NCBI GenBank assembly: GCA_028694115.1
Contig: JAQUUB010000108.1
Span: 1 to 14,802, forward strand
Reading direction: 5' to 3'
DNA from: Lachnospiraceae bacterium
GTDB taxonomy: Bacteria > Bacillota_A > Clostridia > Lachnospirales > Lachnospiraceae
Length of the DNA stretch: 14,802 nucleotides
Below are positions 5,325 to 13,806 of the stretch, one piece after another. A model generated the notes under the pieces. The model was given only the letters and a program-made list of their open reading frames with translations, had not been told where the DNA came from and ran no database searches. A program made the translations under genes and the position numbers. The stretch's first letter is position 1; each line of letters opens with the position of its first letter.

Positions 5325-6436
5325 AAATGAATAATAGATTAGTGATCTTAGGAACAAATGAATATCAAAATCCGTTGATTGTAAGAGCTAAAGAACTCGG
5401 CTATGAGACTCATGTGTTCGGTTGGAAGACTGGTGCAATTGGAGAAACAACAGCGGATGTTTATCATAATGTAGATATTATGGACTATAAGACTCTTTGG
5501 GAAGAGGTACAGAAAGTAGATCCATGCGGAGTAGCTTCTATTGCATCTGAACTTGCTATGCACCCTATGAACTATTTACTCAGAAAGCTGGGGATTCCTT
5601 GCAATAGCTTAGAAACTGAAAGTATTGCAACCAATAAGTACTTAATGCGTTGCGCTATGCGTGACGGTGGTGTTGATGGTCCAAGATTTACTCTTGTAGA
5701 ATATGGGTTTGATAAATCTGTTCTCACAGAGTTTGAGTATCCACTTATTATTAAGCCAGTTGATTTAAGTTCTAGCAGAGGTGTAATGAAAATCAATACT
5801 CCAGCTGATTTGGATGAAGCAATCGAATATGCAATGGAGTGGTCTAAGACAAAGCAATGTATTCTTGAAGAGTTTATCGAAGGCCCGGAGTATAGCGGAG
5901 AAAGTATTGCATACAACGGAGAGTATAAACTTTTGGTAGTAACAGAAAAATCCACAACCGGTGCTCCTCACTTTGTTGAAACCGGGCACAAGCAACCAGC
6001 AAATTTATCTCCTGAAATATTAAAGAAGGTTGAACAAACATTATACAAGGCATTTGCATCCATGGGTATCAAATATGGAGCGGTTCACCCAGAGTTTAGA
6101 ATCACCAAAGAAGGACGTATTTGTTTCATGGAAATAGGAGCACGAATGGGCGGAGATTGCATTGGTTCTGACCTCGTGCCTATTTCTACAGGATATGATT
6201 TTATGGGAATGGTTATTTCTTGCGGCTGTGGGAAGAGTCCGAATTTTGAAAAAATCCGTGAACCTAAAGAAGCAAGAATAAAATATATTATTACAAAAGA
6301 TGATCTTGCTGAATATGAGAGGATTGTGCGTGAAGAACCGGAAATAATTACAAGAAGTAGTGAGATTAAAGAGTTATCAAATATTGAGATTTTGAAGAGT
6401 GCTGACAGAGCAGGCTATTATATTACTGCTAGATAA
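5321..6436 (+). CDS. Second ATP-grasp ligase
   Basis: The frame starts at ATG 5321, sharing ATGA with the stop of the transferase gene, with AAGGAGT 5 bases upstream; ATG 5327 is an alternative. The 371 residues form a pre-grasp domain (LVILGTNEYQNPLIVRAKELG, split here as LVILGT at 7-12 and RAKELG at 22-27) and an ATP-grasp domain. It shows IIKPVD with K145, SSSRGV (150-155, the glycine-loop equivalent), LEEFIEGPEYS (182-192), and the metal-binding pair E258 (PEFR) and E271 in MEIGARMGGD (270-279). It is close to the purK/purD/BacD-like ligases, which join a carboxylate to an amine through an acyl phosphate. It differs clearly from the first ATP-grasp enzyme at 3491-4588, so the two are not a duplication and may act on different acids or in sequence. 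The role in polysaccharide decoration is inferred from context only. Confidence 0.87.
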   Translation: MKMNNRLVILGTNEYQNPLIVRAKELGYETHVFGWKTGAIGETTADVYHNVDIMDYKTLWEEVQKVDPCGVASIASELAMHPMNYLLRKLGIPCNSLETESIATNKYLMRCAMRDGGVDGPRFTLVEYGFDKSVLTEFEYPLIIKPVDLSSSRGVMKINTPADLDEAIEYAMEWSKTKQCILEEFIEGPEYSGESIAYNGEYKLLVVTEKSTTGAPHFVETGHKQPANLSPEILKKVEQTLYKAFASMGIKYGAVHPEFRITKEGRICFMEIGARMGGDCIGSDLVPISTGYDFMGMVISCGCGKSPNFEKIREPKEARIKYIITKDDLAEYERIVREEPEIITRSSEIKELSNIEILKSADRAGYYITAR

Positions 6437-6446
6437 GAGGGAGAAA

Positions 6447-7766
6447 ATGACATTATTGGAGTATATGAGAGGTTCCGCTTTTTGGACTATGGATGCTCTT
6501 AAAGGTGGAAAAGTCAAAAAGTCTTTGAACATCTTAAAGAATTGCGAAGACGGAATTTGGGATGAAAATACTATAAAGAAATATCAAGACCATGCAGTGA
6601 AAGAATTATTGCTTCATGCTAAGAATACAGTTCCTTTTTATAAGGGGCAGGAATCGCTAGAATTAAGCTCGTGGCCGGTTGTCAACAAAAATGTATTGCG
6701 ATCACAAGGAGATGCTGTTCTATCCTCTGAATATACGAAAAACCATTTGATTCAAATGGCAACTAGTGGTTCAACAGGGACACCCTTTGCCAGCTACCAA
6801 GATATTGGTAAGAAAAAGCATGTGAATGCAGAAACGCTTTACTACAATGGCAAAATTGGTTTTTCCATCGGCAGACGGATCATATATTTGCGGTCTGTTG
6901 TAGGAGAAGTATCAAAAAGTGGATTGCAGCAATTTGCTCAGAATATTTACCTTTTGGATTGCAATGATCTGAGTGATGAAGGAATAAAAAAGAAGTTACA
7001 ATTTATTGTCAAATATTCCAAGGGGTGCGGTGCTATGATGATGGGATATGCCTCGACATTAACGGCATTCCAGAAGTATTTTAATAAGTATGGTTACAAT
7101 GGAGTGAAAAATGCGAATATTTATGGTGTCATTAGCGGATCAGAAATGCTTTATGATGCAACAAGGGAATCAATTGAAAAAGCTTTTCGATGTCGGTGTA
7201 TTTCTAGGTATGCGAATGAAGAGAATGGTTTTTTGGGACAAGATGATACTGAAAACAATACTTTCTTTATGAATCAAGCAGACTATTTTATTGAAGTATT
7301 AAAAGTAGACCGGGATGAGCCAGCGGAGCTAGGTAAAATCGGACGCATTGTTGTAACGGACCTGTATAACTATGCAATGCCAATGATTCGGTATGACACT
7401 GGAGATGTTGGTGCTTATGTCTATTGCAAAAGTAATGGTAAAGACAGACTGGCAATAAGCTCTTTTGGTGGAAGAATTGTTGATACTGTCTATGATTGCA
7501 AAGGAAACCTTGTTTCACCGCATGCAATTACAAATTTGATGTGGAAATACCAAGATGTGAAACAGTTCCAGTTCATCCAAAAAGGAAAAGGAAAATATAC
7601 TTTGGTTTTGAATCTTGGAGGAACTGTAATTGATGAAAAAGTTATTGTCTGCGAATACAAAAAAGTATTTGGGCGGGATTCTGATTTTAAGATAGAATAT
7701 TGCAATGACATCCCAGTATTAGCTTCTGGGAAAAGAAGGTACATTATTAACGAAGCAGGAAAGTAG
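6447..7766 (+). CDS. CapK/PaaK-type adenylate-forming enzyme
   Basis: ATG 6447 follows GAGGGAGAA, 10 bases after the stop of the ATP-grasp gene, and gives 439 residues. Motifs of the phenylacetate-CoA-ligase-like branch of the AMP-binding superfamily appear in order: TSGSTGTP (106-113, phosphate loop), SGSEMLYD (230-237), YANEEN (255-260), RYDTGD (315-320), GGR (341-343), and a C-terminal SGKRR (427-431) with the candidate catalytic lysine K429. Such enzymes activate an acid as acyl-AMP. The subgroup found in polysaccharide loci is named CapK after a capsule gene, but its reaction is not established. There is no carrier protein or membrane segment in the visible operon. Together with the CapA-like gene 8 bases downstream it may attach or process an acyl group on a sugar; this is inference. 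Confidence 0.85.
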   Translation: MTLLEYMRGSAFWTMDALKGGKVKKSLNILKNCEDGIWDENTIKKYQDHAVKELLLHAKNTVPFYKGQESLELSSWPVVNKNVLRSQGDAVLSSEYTKNHLIQMATSGSTGTPFASYQDIGKKKHVNAETLYYNGKIGFSIGRRIIYLRSVVGEVSKSGLQQFAQNIYLLDCNDLSDEGIKKKLQFIVKYSKGCGAMMMGYASTLTAFQKYFNKYGYNGVKNANIYGVISGSEMLYDATRESIEKAFRCRCISRYANEENGFLGQDDTENNTFFMNQADYFIEVLKVDRDEPAELGKIGRIVVTDLYNYAMPMIRYDTGDVGAYVYCKSNGKDRLAISSFGGRIVDTVYDCKGNLVSPHAITNLMWKYQDVKQFQFIQKGKGKYTLVLNLGGTVIDEKVIVCEYKKVFGRDSDFKIEYCNDIPVLASGKRRYIINEAGK

Positions 7767-7774
7767 GGAACAAA

Positions 7775-8803
7775 ATGTTAGTACTGGGTGATTTGGCATG
7801 CCCAAGTAGTGAAATGGCACAGAGATTATCTGATTGCATGTCAAGTATAGAAATATTCAAAAATCAAATGGTTATTTGCAATTTAGAGGGTGTCATTTGT
7901 GACACAGATCCTAAGTGTGATGAAAAATTATTTAATCACCCAGATGTGCTTAATGCATTTAATCCTAAAAAAGCTTTATTTTCTTTAGCGAATAATCATA
8001 CATATGATTATCCGAATCTAATTGAGTTAACTGAAAAAGAGCTGGAGAGTAGGAAGTTCTTTTTCAATGGGGTAATGAAAAATGGTTTGATTACTCCTAC
8101 TGAATTTGAGATTTCTGATAAAAAATATGCAGTGTTTACACACTGTTGGAAGGTGTATACAGAAACAAACCCTAATACTCAAAATGATATTAGGATTGTT
8201 GATATGAAGTATAAAGATTTTTTTGTTCTTTTTACAGAATATATTCGTAGTCATCTAGATACAAGGGTAATTTGTTATTTCCATTGGAATTATGACTTGG
8301 AGACTCTTCCTTTTCCCATGTATCGCCAATTGGCACGGGATTTGATCGATGAGGGTGCATATGCGATTATAGGGAATCACTCTCATGTACCTCAAGGAGG
8401 AGAATCATATAAAGGAAGACCTATAGTGTATGGATTGGGAAATTTCTTTATCCCTTCTGGTCATTTTTTTAATGAGCATTTAAATTACCCGGATGAGTCA
8501 AAAAAAATGATGATATTAGAAATACCAGAAGATGATTCTCCAGTACGTTGCCACTGGTTTTTGACGGATATGAAAAATCCTGTTGAATTTATATGCACAG
8601 AGGATTTTGAAACAGGGAGAATGATAGCTACATATTCTCCCTATCGAAATATGGACAGTGCTGAATTTCTTCGTTATTTCAAGCGAAATAGAAAAAAAAG
8701 AGTATTAGTGCCTGTATTCAAATCATATAGGGGTGTTTTTGCAAATAGCAAAGAGATTGCTGCAATATCAAGAATTAAGTTGATAAAAAGGATTAAAGGG
8801 TAA
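7775..8803 (+). CDS. CapA/PgsA-type metallophosphatase-fold protein
   Basis: The 342-residue protein carries the CapA (PGA_cap) metal-site motifs in order: GD (5-6), NLEG (36-39), LANNHTYDYP (71-80), FHWNYD (169-174, in place of the usual HWG-x-E), GNHSHVPQG (200-208) and YGLGNF (219-224). These are the ligands of a two-metal calcineurin-like phosphoesterase fold. CapA/PgsA proteins are needed for poly-gamma-glutamate export or anchoring, but relatives are common in polysaccharide clusters with unknown substrate. Unlike PgsA, there is no N-terminal membrane anchor or signal peptide, so it is probably cytoplasmic. The C-terminus is strongly basic (KRNRKKRVLV, then IKLIKRIKG). It starts 8 bases after the CapK-like gene, suggesting a shared job. 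The family is confident; its role is open. Confidence 0.85.
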   Translation: MLVLGDLACPSSEMAQRLSDCMSSIEIFKNQMVICNLEGVICDTDPKCDEKLFNHPDVLNAFNPKKALFSLANNHTYDYPNLIELTEKELESRKFFFNGVMKNGLITPTEFEISDKKYAVFTHCWKVYTETNPNTQNDIRIVDMKYKDFFVLFTEYIRSHLDTRVICYFHWNYDLETLPFPMYRQLARDLIDEGAYAIIGNHSHVPQGGESYKGRPIVYGLGNFFIPSGHFFNEHLNYPDESKKMMILEIPEDDSPVRCHWFLTDMKNPVEFICTEDFETGRMIATYSPYRNMDSAEFLRYFKRNRKKRVLVPVFKSYRGVFANSKEIAAISRIKLIKRIKG

Positions 8804-8808
8804 TAGTA

Positions 8809-10038
8809 ATGGAAAAAAAAATGAATGTTATATTTTTGTCAATAAGCTACTCTGAAGACGATCATATAAGCTTTTATGAGGAACTATTGCAAGAATTTGT
8901 GTTGAACGGTCACAGTGTTTATGTTGCATGTGCAAGTGAAAAGAGAAAAGGGCGAGAAACTTGTGTTCAAAATGAGCGGGGCATCACAGTTTTGAGAATA
9001 AAAACCGGAAATATTACTGGAAATATTAATGTTATTAAAAAAGGAATGTCTACAGTATTGATGGATAGTACGTTCAAGAAGGCTATTTCTAAGTATTATA
9101 CAGATATAAAATTTGATTTAATACTATATCCTACACCACCAATCACACTTGTTGATACAGTAGAATATCTTAAGAATAAATGCAAAGCTTCGACGTATCT
9201 ACTGCTAAAGGATATTTTTCCTCAGAATGCTGTAGATCTTGGAATGATAAGTAAAACTGGGTTGAGGGGATGTATATATAAGTTTTTTAGGAAAAAAGAA
9301 AAAAATTTATATTATATTTCAGACTATATCGGATGTATGAGTCAGGCAAATGTCAACTATGTTATACAAAATAATAAAGAAGTGGATAGGCAAAAAGTTG
9401 AAATATCTCCTAATTGTGTAAAACCAATAGATTTTACTAAGAATATTGAGAAAAATATTTCCATTAGGGAAAAGTATTTGATTCCAATAGATAAAGTGGT
9501 ATTTGTATATGGAGGAAATCTTGGAAAACCACAAGGAATCAATTTTTTCCTTGAGTGTATAGGTGCCTGTAAAGATATAGAAAAAGCTTATATACTTGTA
9601 GTTGGTGGAGGTTCTGAAGCTGTAAAAATCCAGGAATATATTGACAGTAATCATATTAATAATGCAAAAATCATTAGCACCTTACCTAAAGAGGAGTATG
9701 AGTTACTTGCGAACGCCTGTGATGTTGGGTTAGTATTTTTGGATTATAGGTTTACAATACCTAATTTTCCATCGAGAATTTTATCTTACATGCAGACATC
9801 AAAACCTGTAATTGTAGCAACTGATCCAGTTACGGATATGGGAAATATCGTTGAAAAGAATAACTTTGGTTGGAAATGTATAAGTAATCACCCTGCAGGA
9901 TTTGTCAACTGCGTTGAAAATGCGATTGAGGCTGATTTAACTTCGATGGGTAAAAATGGACGGATTTATTTGGAAAGTAATTACAGTGTTACTAATGGAT
10001 ATAATTCAATAATGAAACATTTTGGGAGAGTAATATGA
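8809..10038 (+). CDS. GT4 glycosyltransferase, WbuB-like
   Basis: The 409 residues make a two-domain GT-B enzyme. The N-terminal acceptor domain holds YPTPPI (108-113) and KDIFPQNAVDLG (134-145), both typical of the WbuB-like branch of GT4. The C-terminal donor domain begins at FVYGGNLGKPQG (232-243), continues with VVGGGSE (263-269), and contains FPSRILSYMQTSKPVI near the end. There are no membrane helices, so it acts at the inner membrane face on the lipid-linked unit. WbuB of E. coli O26 adds L-FucNAc. Since a FnlA-type enzyme is encoded at the right end of this operon, the same donor is attractive, but the branch is too broad to be sure. The ribosome binding site is weak (AAAGGG, 10 bases before ATG 8809), and the gene is visibly more AT-rich than those to its left. 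It overlaps the next gene by ATGA. Confidence 0.85.
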   Translation: MEKKMNVIFLSISYSEDDHISFYEELLQEFVLNGHSVYVACASEKRKGRETCVQNERGITVLRIKTGNITGNINVIKKGMSTVLMDSTFKKAISKYYTDIKFDLILYPTPPITLVDTVEYLKNKCKASTYLLLKDIFPQNAVDLGMISKTGLRGCIYKFFRKKEKNLYYISDYIGCMSQANVNYVIQNNKEVDRQKVEISPNCVKPIDFTKNIEKNISIREKYLIPIDKVVFVYGGNLGKPQGINFFLECIGACKDIEKAYILVVGGGSEAVKIQEYIDSNHINNAKIISTLPKEEYELLANACDVGLVFLDYRFTIPNFPSRILSYMQTSKPVIVATDPVTDMGNIVEKNNFGWKCISNHPAGFVNCVENAIEADLTSMGKNGRIYLESNYSVTNGYNSIMKHFGRVI

Positions 10039-11171
10039 GAATATTAATTGTAATGACTGGGTTCTTTCCAGGACAAAAATTCGGGGGACCTCCGGTTAGT
10101 GTAGACAACTTCTGTACGCTAATGAAGGATTATGAGTGCTTTATTGTGACAAGAAATCATGACATGGGAGATAAGACTGAATATACAAATATTTTACCAG
10201 GTTGGAATGATCGTGGGAATTGCAAGGTTAAGTACTTCACTGATGATAAATATAAAAAGCATGGGTATAGAACATTTGAAGACGTTATTTGTGAAATAAA
10301 ACCAGATGCAATTTATTTACAAGGTTTGTTTCAAAATTGTATTATTCCTTGTCTTATGCTTGCAAAGAAATATAAGATAAAAATACTCTTAGCGCCAAGA
10401 GGAGAGTTGAATTATGGCGCTTTTAAGAAAAAATATAAAAAATTACCATATATTACATTCTTAAAAGTATTTAGATTAACGAAAACAATTCATTTCCAAT
10501 CTACAAGTGATGAAGAAACAGAATGTATAATGAAATGGCTTAGTATTGATAAGGACAGAATCCACTTCTTAACAAATATTCCGTCGATTCCTAAACAGGA
10601 ATACACACATCGCAGGAAAGAATCTGAAATGGCAAGGATTGTGTTTCTTTCGAGAATACATTCAAAAAAGAATCTCTTATTTGCGATTGATTGTCTAAAA
10701 AGAGTTGAAGGACAAGTGATATTCGACATATATGGTCCAATCGAAGATGAAGAATATTGGACTAAGTGCGAAAGGGAAATTAAAACCTTACCATCTAATG
10801 TTGAAGTTAACTACTGTGGACTTGTTTCACATGAAGAGGTACATAGTACGTTTTCAAAGTATGATGCCTTTTTATTCCCAACATATAGTGAAAATTTTGG
10901 ACATGTAATCGCTGAAGCCTTGCTGGCGGGCTGTCCCTGTATCATCAGTGACCAGACCCCTTTTTCTAATTTAGAAAAGTATAATGCAGGGTGGACAATT
11001 CCGTTATCTGAATCTGATAGATATGTGAATGCTATAAACACTATTGTAAAAAATGACAATATTTATCAAAGAAAAATGATAGAAGGTGTAAGTAGTTTTA
11101 CTAAAGATTTTTTTGACTTGAATGGTCTGCATGATAGATACTTGCAAGCATTATTAAAAATATCAAATTGA
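10035..11171 (+). CDS. GT4 glycosyltransferase
   Basis: ATG 10035 overlaps the preceding stop as ATGA, indicating translational coupling. The 378-residue GT-B protein shows FGGPPVSV (16-23, the glycine-rich N-terminal loop), APRGELNYGA (120-129), SRIHSKKNL (206-214, donor phosphate-binding Arg and Lys) and E-x7-E with E286 and E294 in SENFGHVIAEALLAGCP (285-301), the GT4 nucleotide-sugar site of a retaining enzyme. It presumably adds one sugar of the repeat unit on the cytoplasmic side. Donor and acceptor cannot be named. It closes the first tight block of the operon: a 131-base gap follows. Confidence 0.87.
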   Translation: MRILIVMTGFFPGQKFGGPPVSVDNFCTLMKDYECFIVTRNHDMGDKTEYTNILPGWNDRGNCKVKYFTDDKYKKHGYRTFEDVICEIKPDAIYLQGLFQNCIIPCLMLAKKYKIKILLAPRGELNYGAFKKKYKKLPYITFLKVFRLTKTIHFQSTSDEETECIMKWLSIDKDRIHFLTNIPSIPKQEYTHRRKESEMARIVFLSRIHSKKNLLFAIDCLKRVEGQVIFDIYGPIEDEEYWTKCEREIKTLPSNVEVNYCGLVSHEEVHSTFSKYDAFLFPTYSENFGHVIAEALLAGCPCIISDQTPFSNLEKYNAGWTIPLSESDRYVNAINTIVKNDNIYQRKMIEGVSSFTKDFFDLNGLHDRYLQALLKISN

Positions 11172-11302
11172 GCAGATGAGGCTAAAACTTGCAAATAATC
11201 TAATCTGTTATACATGAAATTTTGTGATTTTGAGATTCTCATGGATATGGGATGACATCGAACGGTATGGAACGATACTGAATATGGAGGTGAAAATTCA
11301 TA
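11172..11302 (+). other. 131-base gap inside the operon
   Basis: No gene is seen here. It contains a perfect 11-base palindrome TGAGATTCTCA (11231-11241) and weak promoter-like pairs only (for example TTGTGA with GATATG 16 bases on). It ends in a strong GGAGGTGA ribosome binding site for the polymerase gene. No terminator is visible, so read-through is likely. Confidence 0.4.
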
Positions 11303-12424
11303 ATGAAAATAAGCAAAAAAAGTATTCCAAATGTTCTATTCTTTGAATTGCCCATGTTCATGTTGGGACTAAACTATATTTTGTATAATGCTCTTGGCGT
11401 AGACTCACTAAAGACAATAATACGAGTCGTGTCAATAATATTAATTGTAATTGGGTATTTGTTATCAAATGATTACATTTTAACCAAAAAGGAATTCTTT
11501 GCTGTTGGCTTAGCGTTCATAATGGTGTTGATAAATGGAACTACATCGCTTAATTTACTTGTTGCTATTGTGTTTGCAATTTGCGTTTGTCAACCAGTTA
11601 ACGAGGTTTTGAATAGTGCTAAAAGAATAAATATTGCATTAACAGTTTTGATGGGAGTGCTGTTGGTATTTCATGTGGTGAGTAATACAGGATATGTTTC
11701 TACTATGGGCCGGTTGCGATTCACATTAGGATTTGAGAATCCTAATGTGGCTTCATTGTTTTATTCATCAGCAATCATTTTGTTTATTGTGGCACAAAAG
11801 AAAAGAAAAATCATTAAGATTTTCCTTGGACTTATTCTATCAATAATCTTGTATGTGTATACAGATAGCCGGACGAGCTTTCTTGCAATCGTTTTATTAT
11901 GTGTATTGGAAGTGGTATTTTATGTTTGTGATAAAAGGAATAATATCAATGGAAGAAGAGTGTTCGGCAAAATTGCACTGATTGTAGTAGATTCCTTATT
12001 CACAATAAATCTACTAAGTGTTTTCTTTATAGAAAGATTTATGGTACTAGATGAGCTACTTAGTTTCCGAATCAGTACATTTAGTAAAATGATTGTCAAT
12101 TCAGGATTAAGGTGCTTCTTATTTGGCGGAACAACGAATACCGTAGATAATTTTTACTACATGTTGCTATTTCAATATGGTATATTTGTTTATTTGTTTG
12201 TAGCTATTATGACTCATGTTGCATTAAATAAGTGCATTAAATCAGAGCAAGATTCATTAGTTTCTCTTCTGTTTACTATGTTTTTGGTAGGTGTTATGGA
12301 AAGTAGTATCATTCGTCCAGAGATATTAGTTTCTTTAATGGTTTGGAAAATTGTTATTTCTAATAAAAATATGGAGCTTAAATCTCCGTATAGATGTGAG
12401 GAAAAGATCAATGTTAAAGAATAA
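11303..12424 (+). CDS. wzy: Wzy-like repeat-unit polymerase / O-antigen ligase-type membrane protein
   Basis: The 373 residues are very hydrophobic, with about ten membrane segments (for example 13-30, 38-56, 65-77, 83-97, 110-127, 149-164, 171-186, 191-208, 223-243, 285-305, 318-331). Residues R139 and GFENPN (143-148) before a membrane segment, TDSRTSF (187-193) and RISTF (256-260) are small motifs common to Wzy polymerases and O-antigen ligases. Wzy polymerases are weakly conserved, so the call rests on topology, these motifs and position: it lies between the glycosyltransferases and the flippase. It would join lipid-linked units on the outer membrane face. It has the best ribosome binding site of the right half (GGAGGTGA) and overlaps the flippase gene by 14 bases. 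It is AT-rich, as serotype-specific genes usually are. Confidence 0.75.
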   Translation: MKISKKSIPNVLFFELPMFMLGLNYILYNALGVDSLKTIIRVVSIILIVIGYLLSNDYILTKKEFFAVGLAFIMVLINGTTSLNLLVAIVFAICVCQPVNEVLNSAKRINIALTVLMGVLLVFHVVSNTGYVSTMGRLRFTLGFENPNVASLFYSSAIILFIVAQKKRKIIKIFLGLILSIILYVYTDSRTSFLAIVLLCVLEVVFYVCDKRNNINGRRVFGKIALIVVDSLFTINLLSVFFIERFMVLDELLSFRISTFSKMIVNSGLRCFLFGGTTNTVDNFYYMLLFQYGIFVYLFVAIMTHVALNKCIKSEQDSLVSLLFTMFLVGVMESSIIRPEILVSLMVWKIVISNKNMELKSPYRCEEKINVKE

Positions 12425-13691
12425 AAATAGTGTATGGGTTGGTATAGCACACATGGGGATAGGAACAATCCTTGCTCAATTGATAAATGTAGTCGCACAA
12501 CCTGTTTTAACACGTGTATTCCCTGCTGAAACGCTGGGGATATATACATATTTAATTTCTCTTGCATCTATGATTATACCGGTGGCATCATTGAAACTTG
12601 ATATGCTTATTGTATCTGATACAGATGATACTGAAGCACAGTATATAACAGATGCTTGCATTTTAATCAATGTTATAATTACTGTTTTGTACACTATTGT
12701 GATTTTTATTGGTTATAATTGCGCTGATAATAATATTTTTAATAAGTACGGTTTGGTAATATATATTGTCCCAATTCTTGTGTTTACAAACGGATTAAGA
12801 TTTTTGTTTATTAGTTACCTGAATAGATATAAAGAATATAAAACTATATCAGTTATTGCAATTCTAAGAGAAGCGATTCGAGCAGTAATTCAAGTGGGTG
12901 CAGGATTTCTTTCATTTGGCGTAATTGCTTTGTCAATGGGGTATGCGGTATCTCCTTTATTTGGACTAAAAATTCAGATGAAAGGATATTTGAAAAAATT
13001 TAAGAGTAGACAAAGATTAAATGCTGGTAAGTTCAAACAGATTCTGCTCGAAAAAGGGAGACGACAAATACTATATTTGGTTCCAGCTCAGTTTATTAAT
13101 AGTTTTTCCTCGTCACTTCTAACCATTTCAATAATGGCACTATTTTCTGCAAAAGTTTTAGGATACTATTCTGCAGGAGTAAGAATATTGGATATTCCTA
13201 TCATATTCATAACTTCTAATGTTAGTAAAGTATGTTACCAACAAATCAGCGAAAATGTTGCAAAAAATAAACCTGTATTGAAAATATTATTATCTGTAAT
13301 TTCAGTATTATCCATTGTGTCGGTGCTCGGATTTGGGATGCTTTATTTTATAGCACCTACAATTTCGGAGATTGTATTCGGAAAAGGCTATAGTATTGCG
13401 GGAGAATATATAAAGTGTTTATGTATTATGTATGCTGTAAGATTAGTGGCAACATCTTTTTCAGGAGTATATACAGTATTTAAAAAGCAAAATTTCGAAC
13501 TGATTTTGAATATATTACTTATCGTTTCAGCAGTGGCTAGTTATTTGCTTTGTAATGCACTTGAGTGTGAAGTTACAACATACTTACACTTTATGAATTT
13601 TGGATACACCATGGTTTATTTGATCATGTTATTTGGTTATATAATTGTATGTAAGAATTACGATAAACGTATTGCAAAATTAAAAGAATGA
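12411..13691 (+). CDS. wzx: Wzx-like polysaccharide flippase
   Basis: ATG 12411, preceded by GAGGAAAAG, gives 426 residues; an upstream in-frame ATG at 12351 lies deep inside the polymerase gene and has no ribosome binding site. The N-terminus GIAHMGIGTILAQLINVVAQ followed by PVLTRVFPAETLGIYTY is characteristic of the polysaccharide-transport branch of the MATE-like flippases. About twelve membrane segments follow, with a basic cytoplasmic loop near residues 190-225 (KKFKSRQRLN, then EKGRRQ). The protein would move undecaprenyl-linked repeat units from the inner to the outer leaflet. Position next to the polymerase supports a Wzx/Wzy-dependent pathway. The 14-base overlap with the polymerase gene suggests coupled translation. 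Confidence 0.88.
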   Translation: MLKNKNSVWVGIAHMGIGTILAQLINVVAQPVLTRVFPAETLGIYTYLISLASMIIPVASLKLDMLIVSDTDDTEAQYITDACILINVIITVLYTIVIFIGYNCADNNIFNKYGLVIYIVPILVFTNGLRFLFISYLNRYKEYKTISVIAILREAIRAVIQVGAGFLSFGVIALSMGYAVSPLFGLKIQMKGYLKKFKSRQRLNAGKFKQILLEKGRRQILYLVPAQFINSFSSSLLTISIMALFSAKVLGYYSAGVRILDIPIIFITSNVSKVCYQQISENVAKNKPVLKILLSVISVLSIVSVLGFGMLYFIAPTISEIVFGKGYSIAGEYIKCLCIMYAVRLVATSFSGVYTVFKKQNFELILNILLIVSAVASYLLCNALECEVTTYLHFMNFGYTMVYLIMLFGYIIVCKNYDKRIAKLKE

Positions 13692-13806
13692 AACAAAAAA
13701 ATAGTCAGTGTAATTGAACGGATGCGTTCGCATTGTGCCAAGAGCTTTGTACAAGAAATATTACTGATATGAACAAAAACAATCTAGAAAGAGGAGAGTT
13801 AAAACT
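13692..13806 (+). other. 115-base gap before the dehydratase gene
   Basis: No gene is seen here. It holds a small hairpin (ATGC-GTTC-GCAT, around 13723-13734) without a T-run and a weak promoter-like pair TTGTGC and AAATAT 17 bases apart (about 13734-13762). It ends in GAGGAGAG as ribosome binding site of the dehydratase gene. A secondary promoter for the conserved right end of the locus is possible. Confidence 0.35.
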
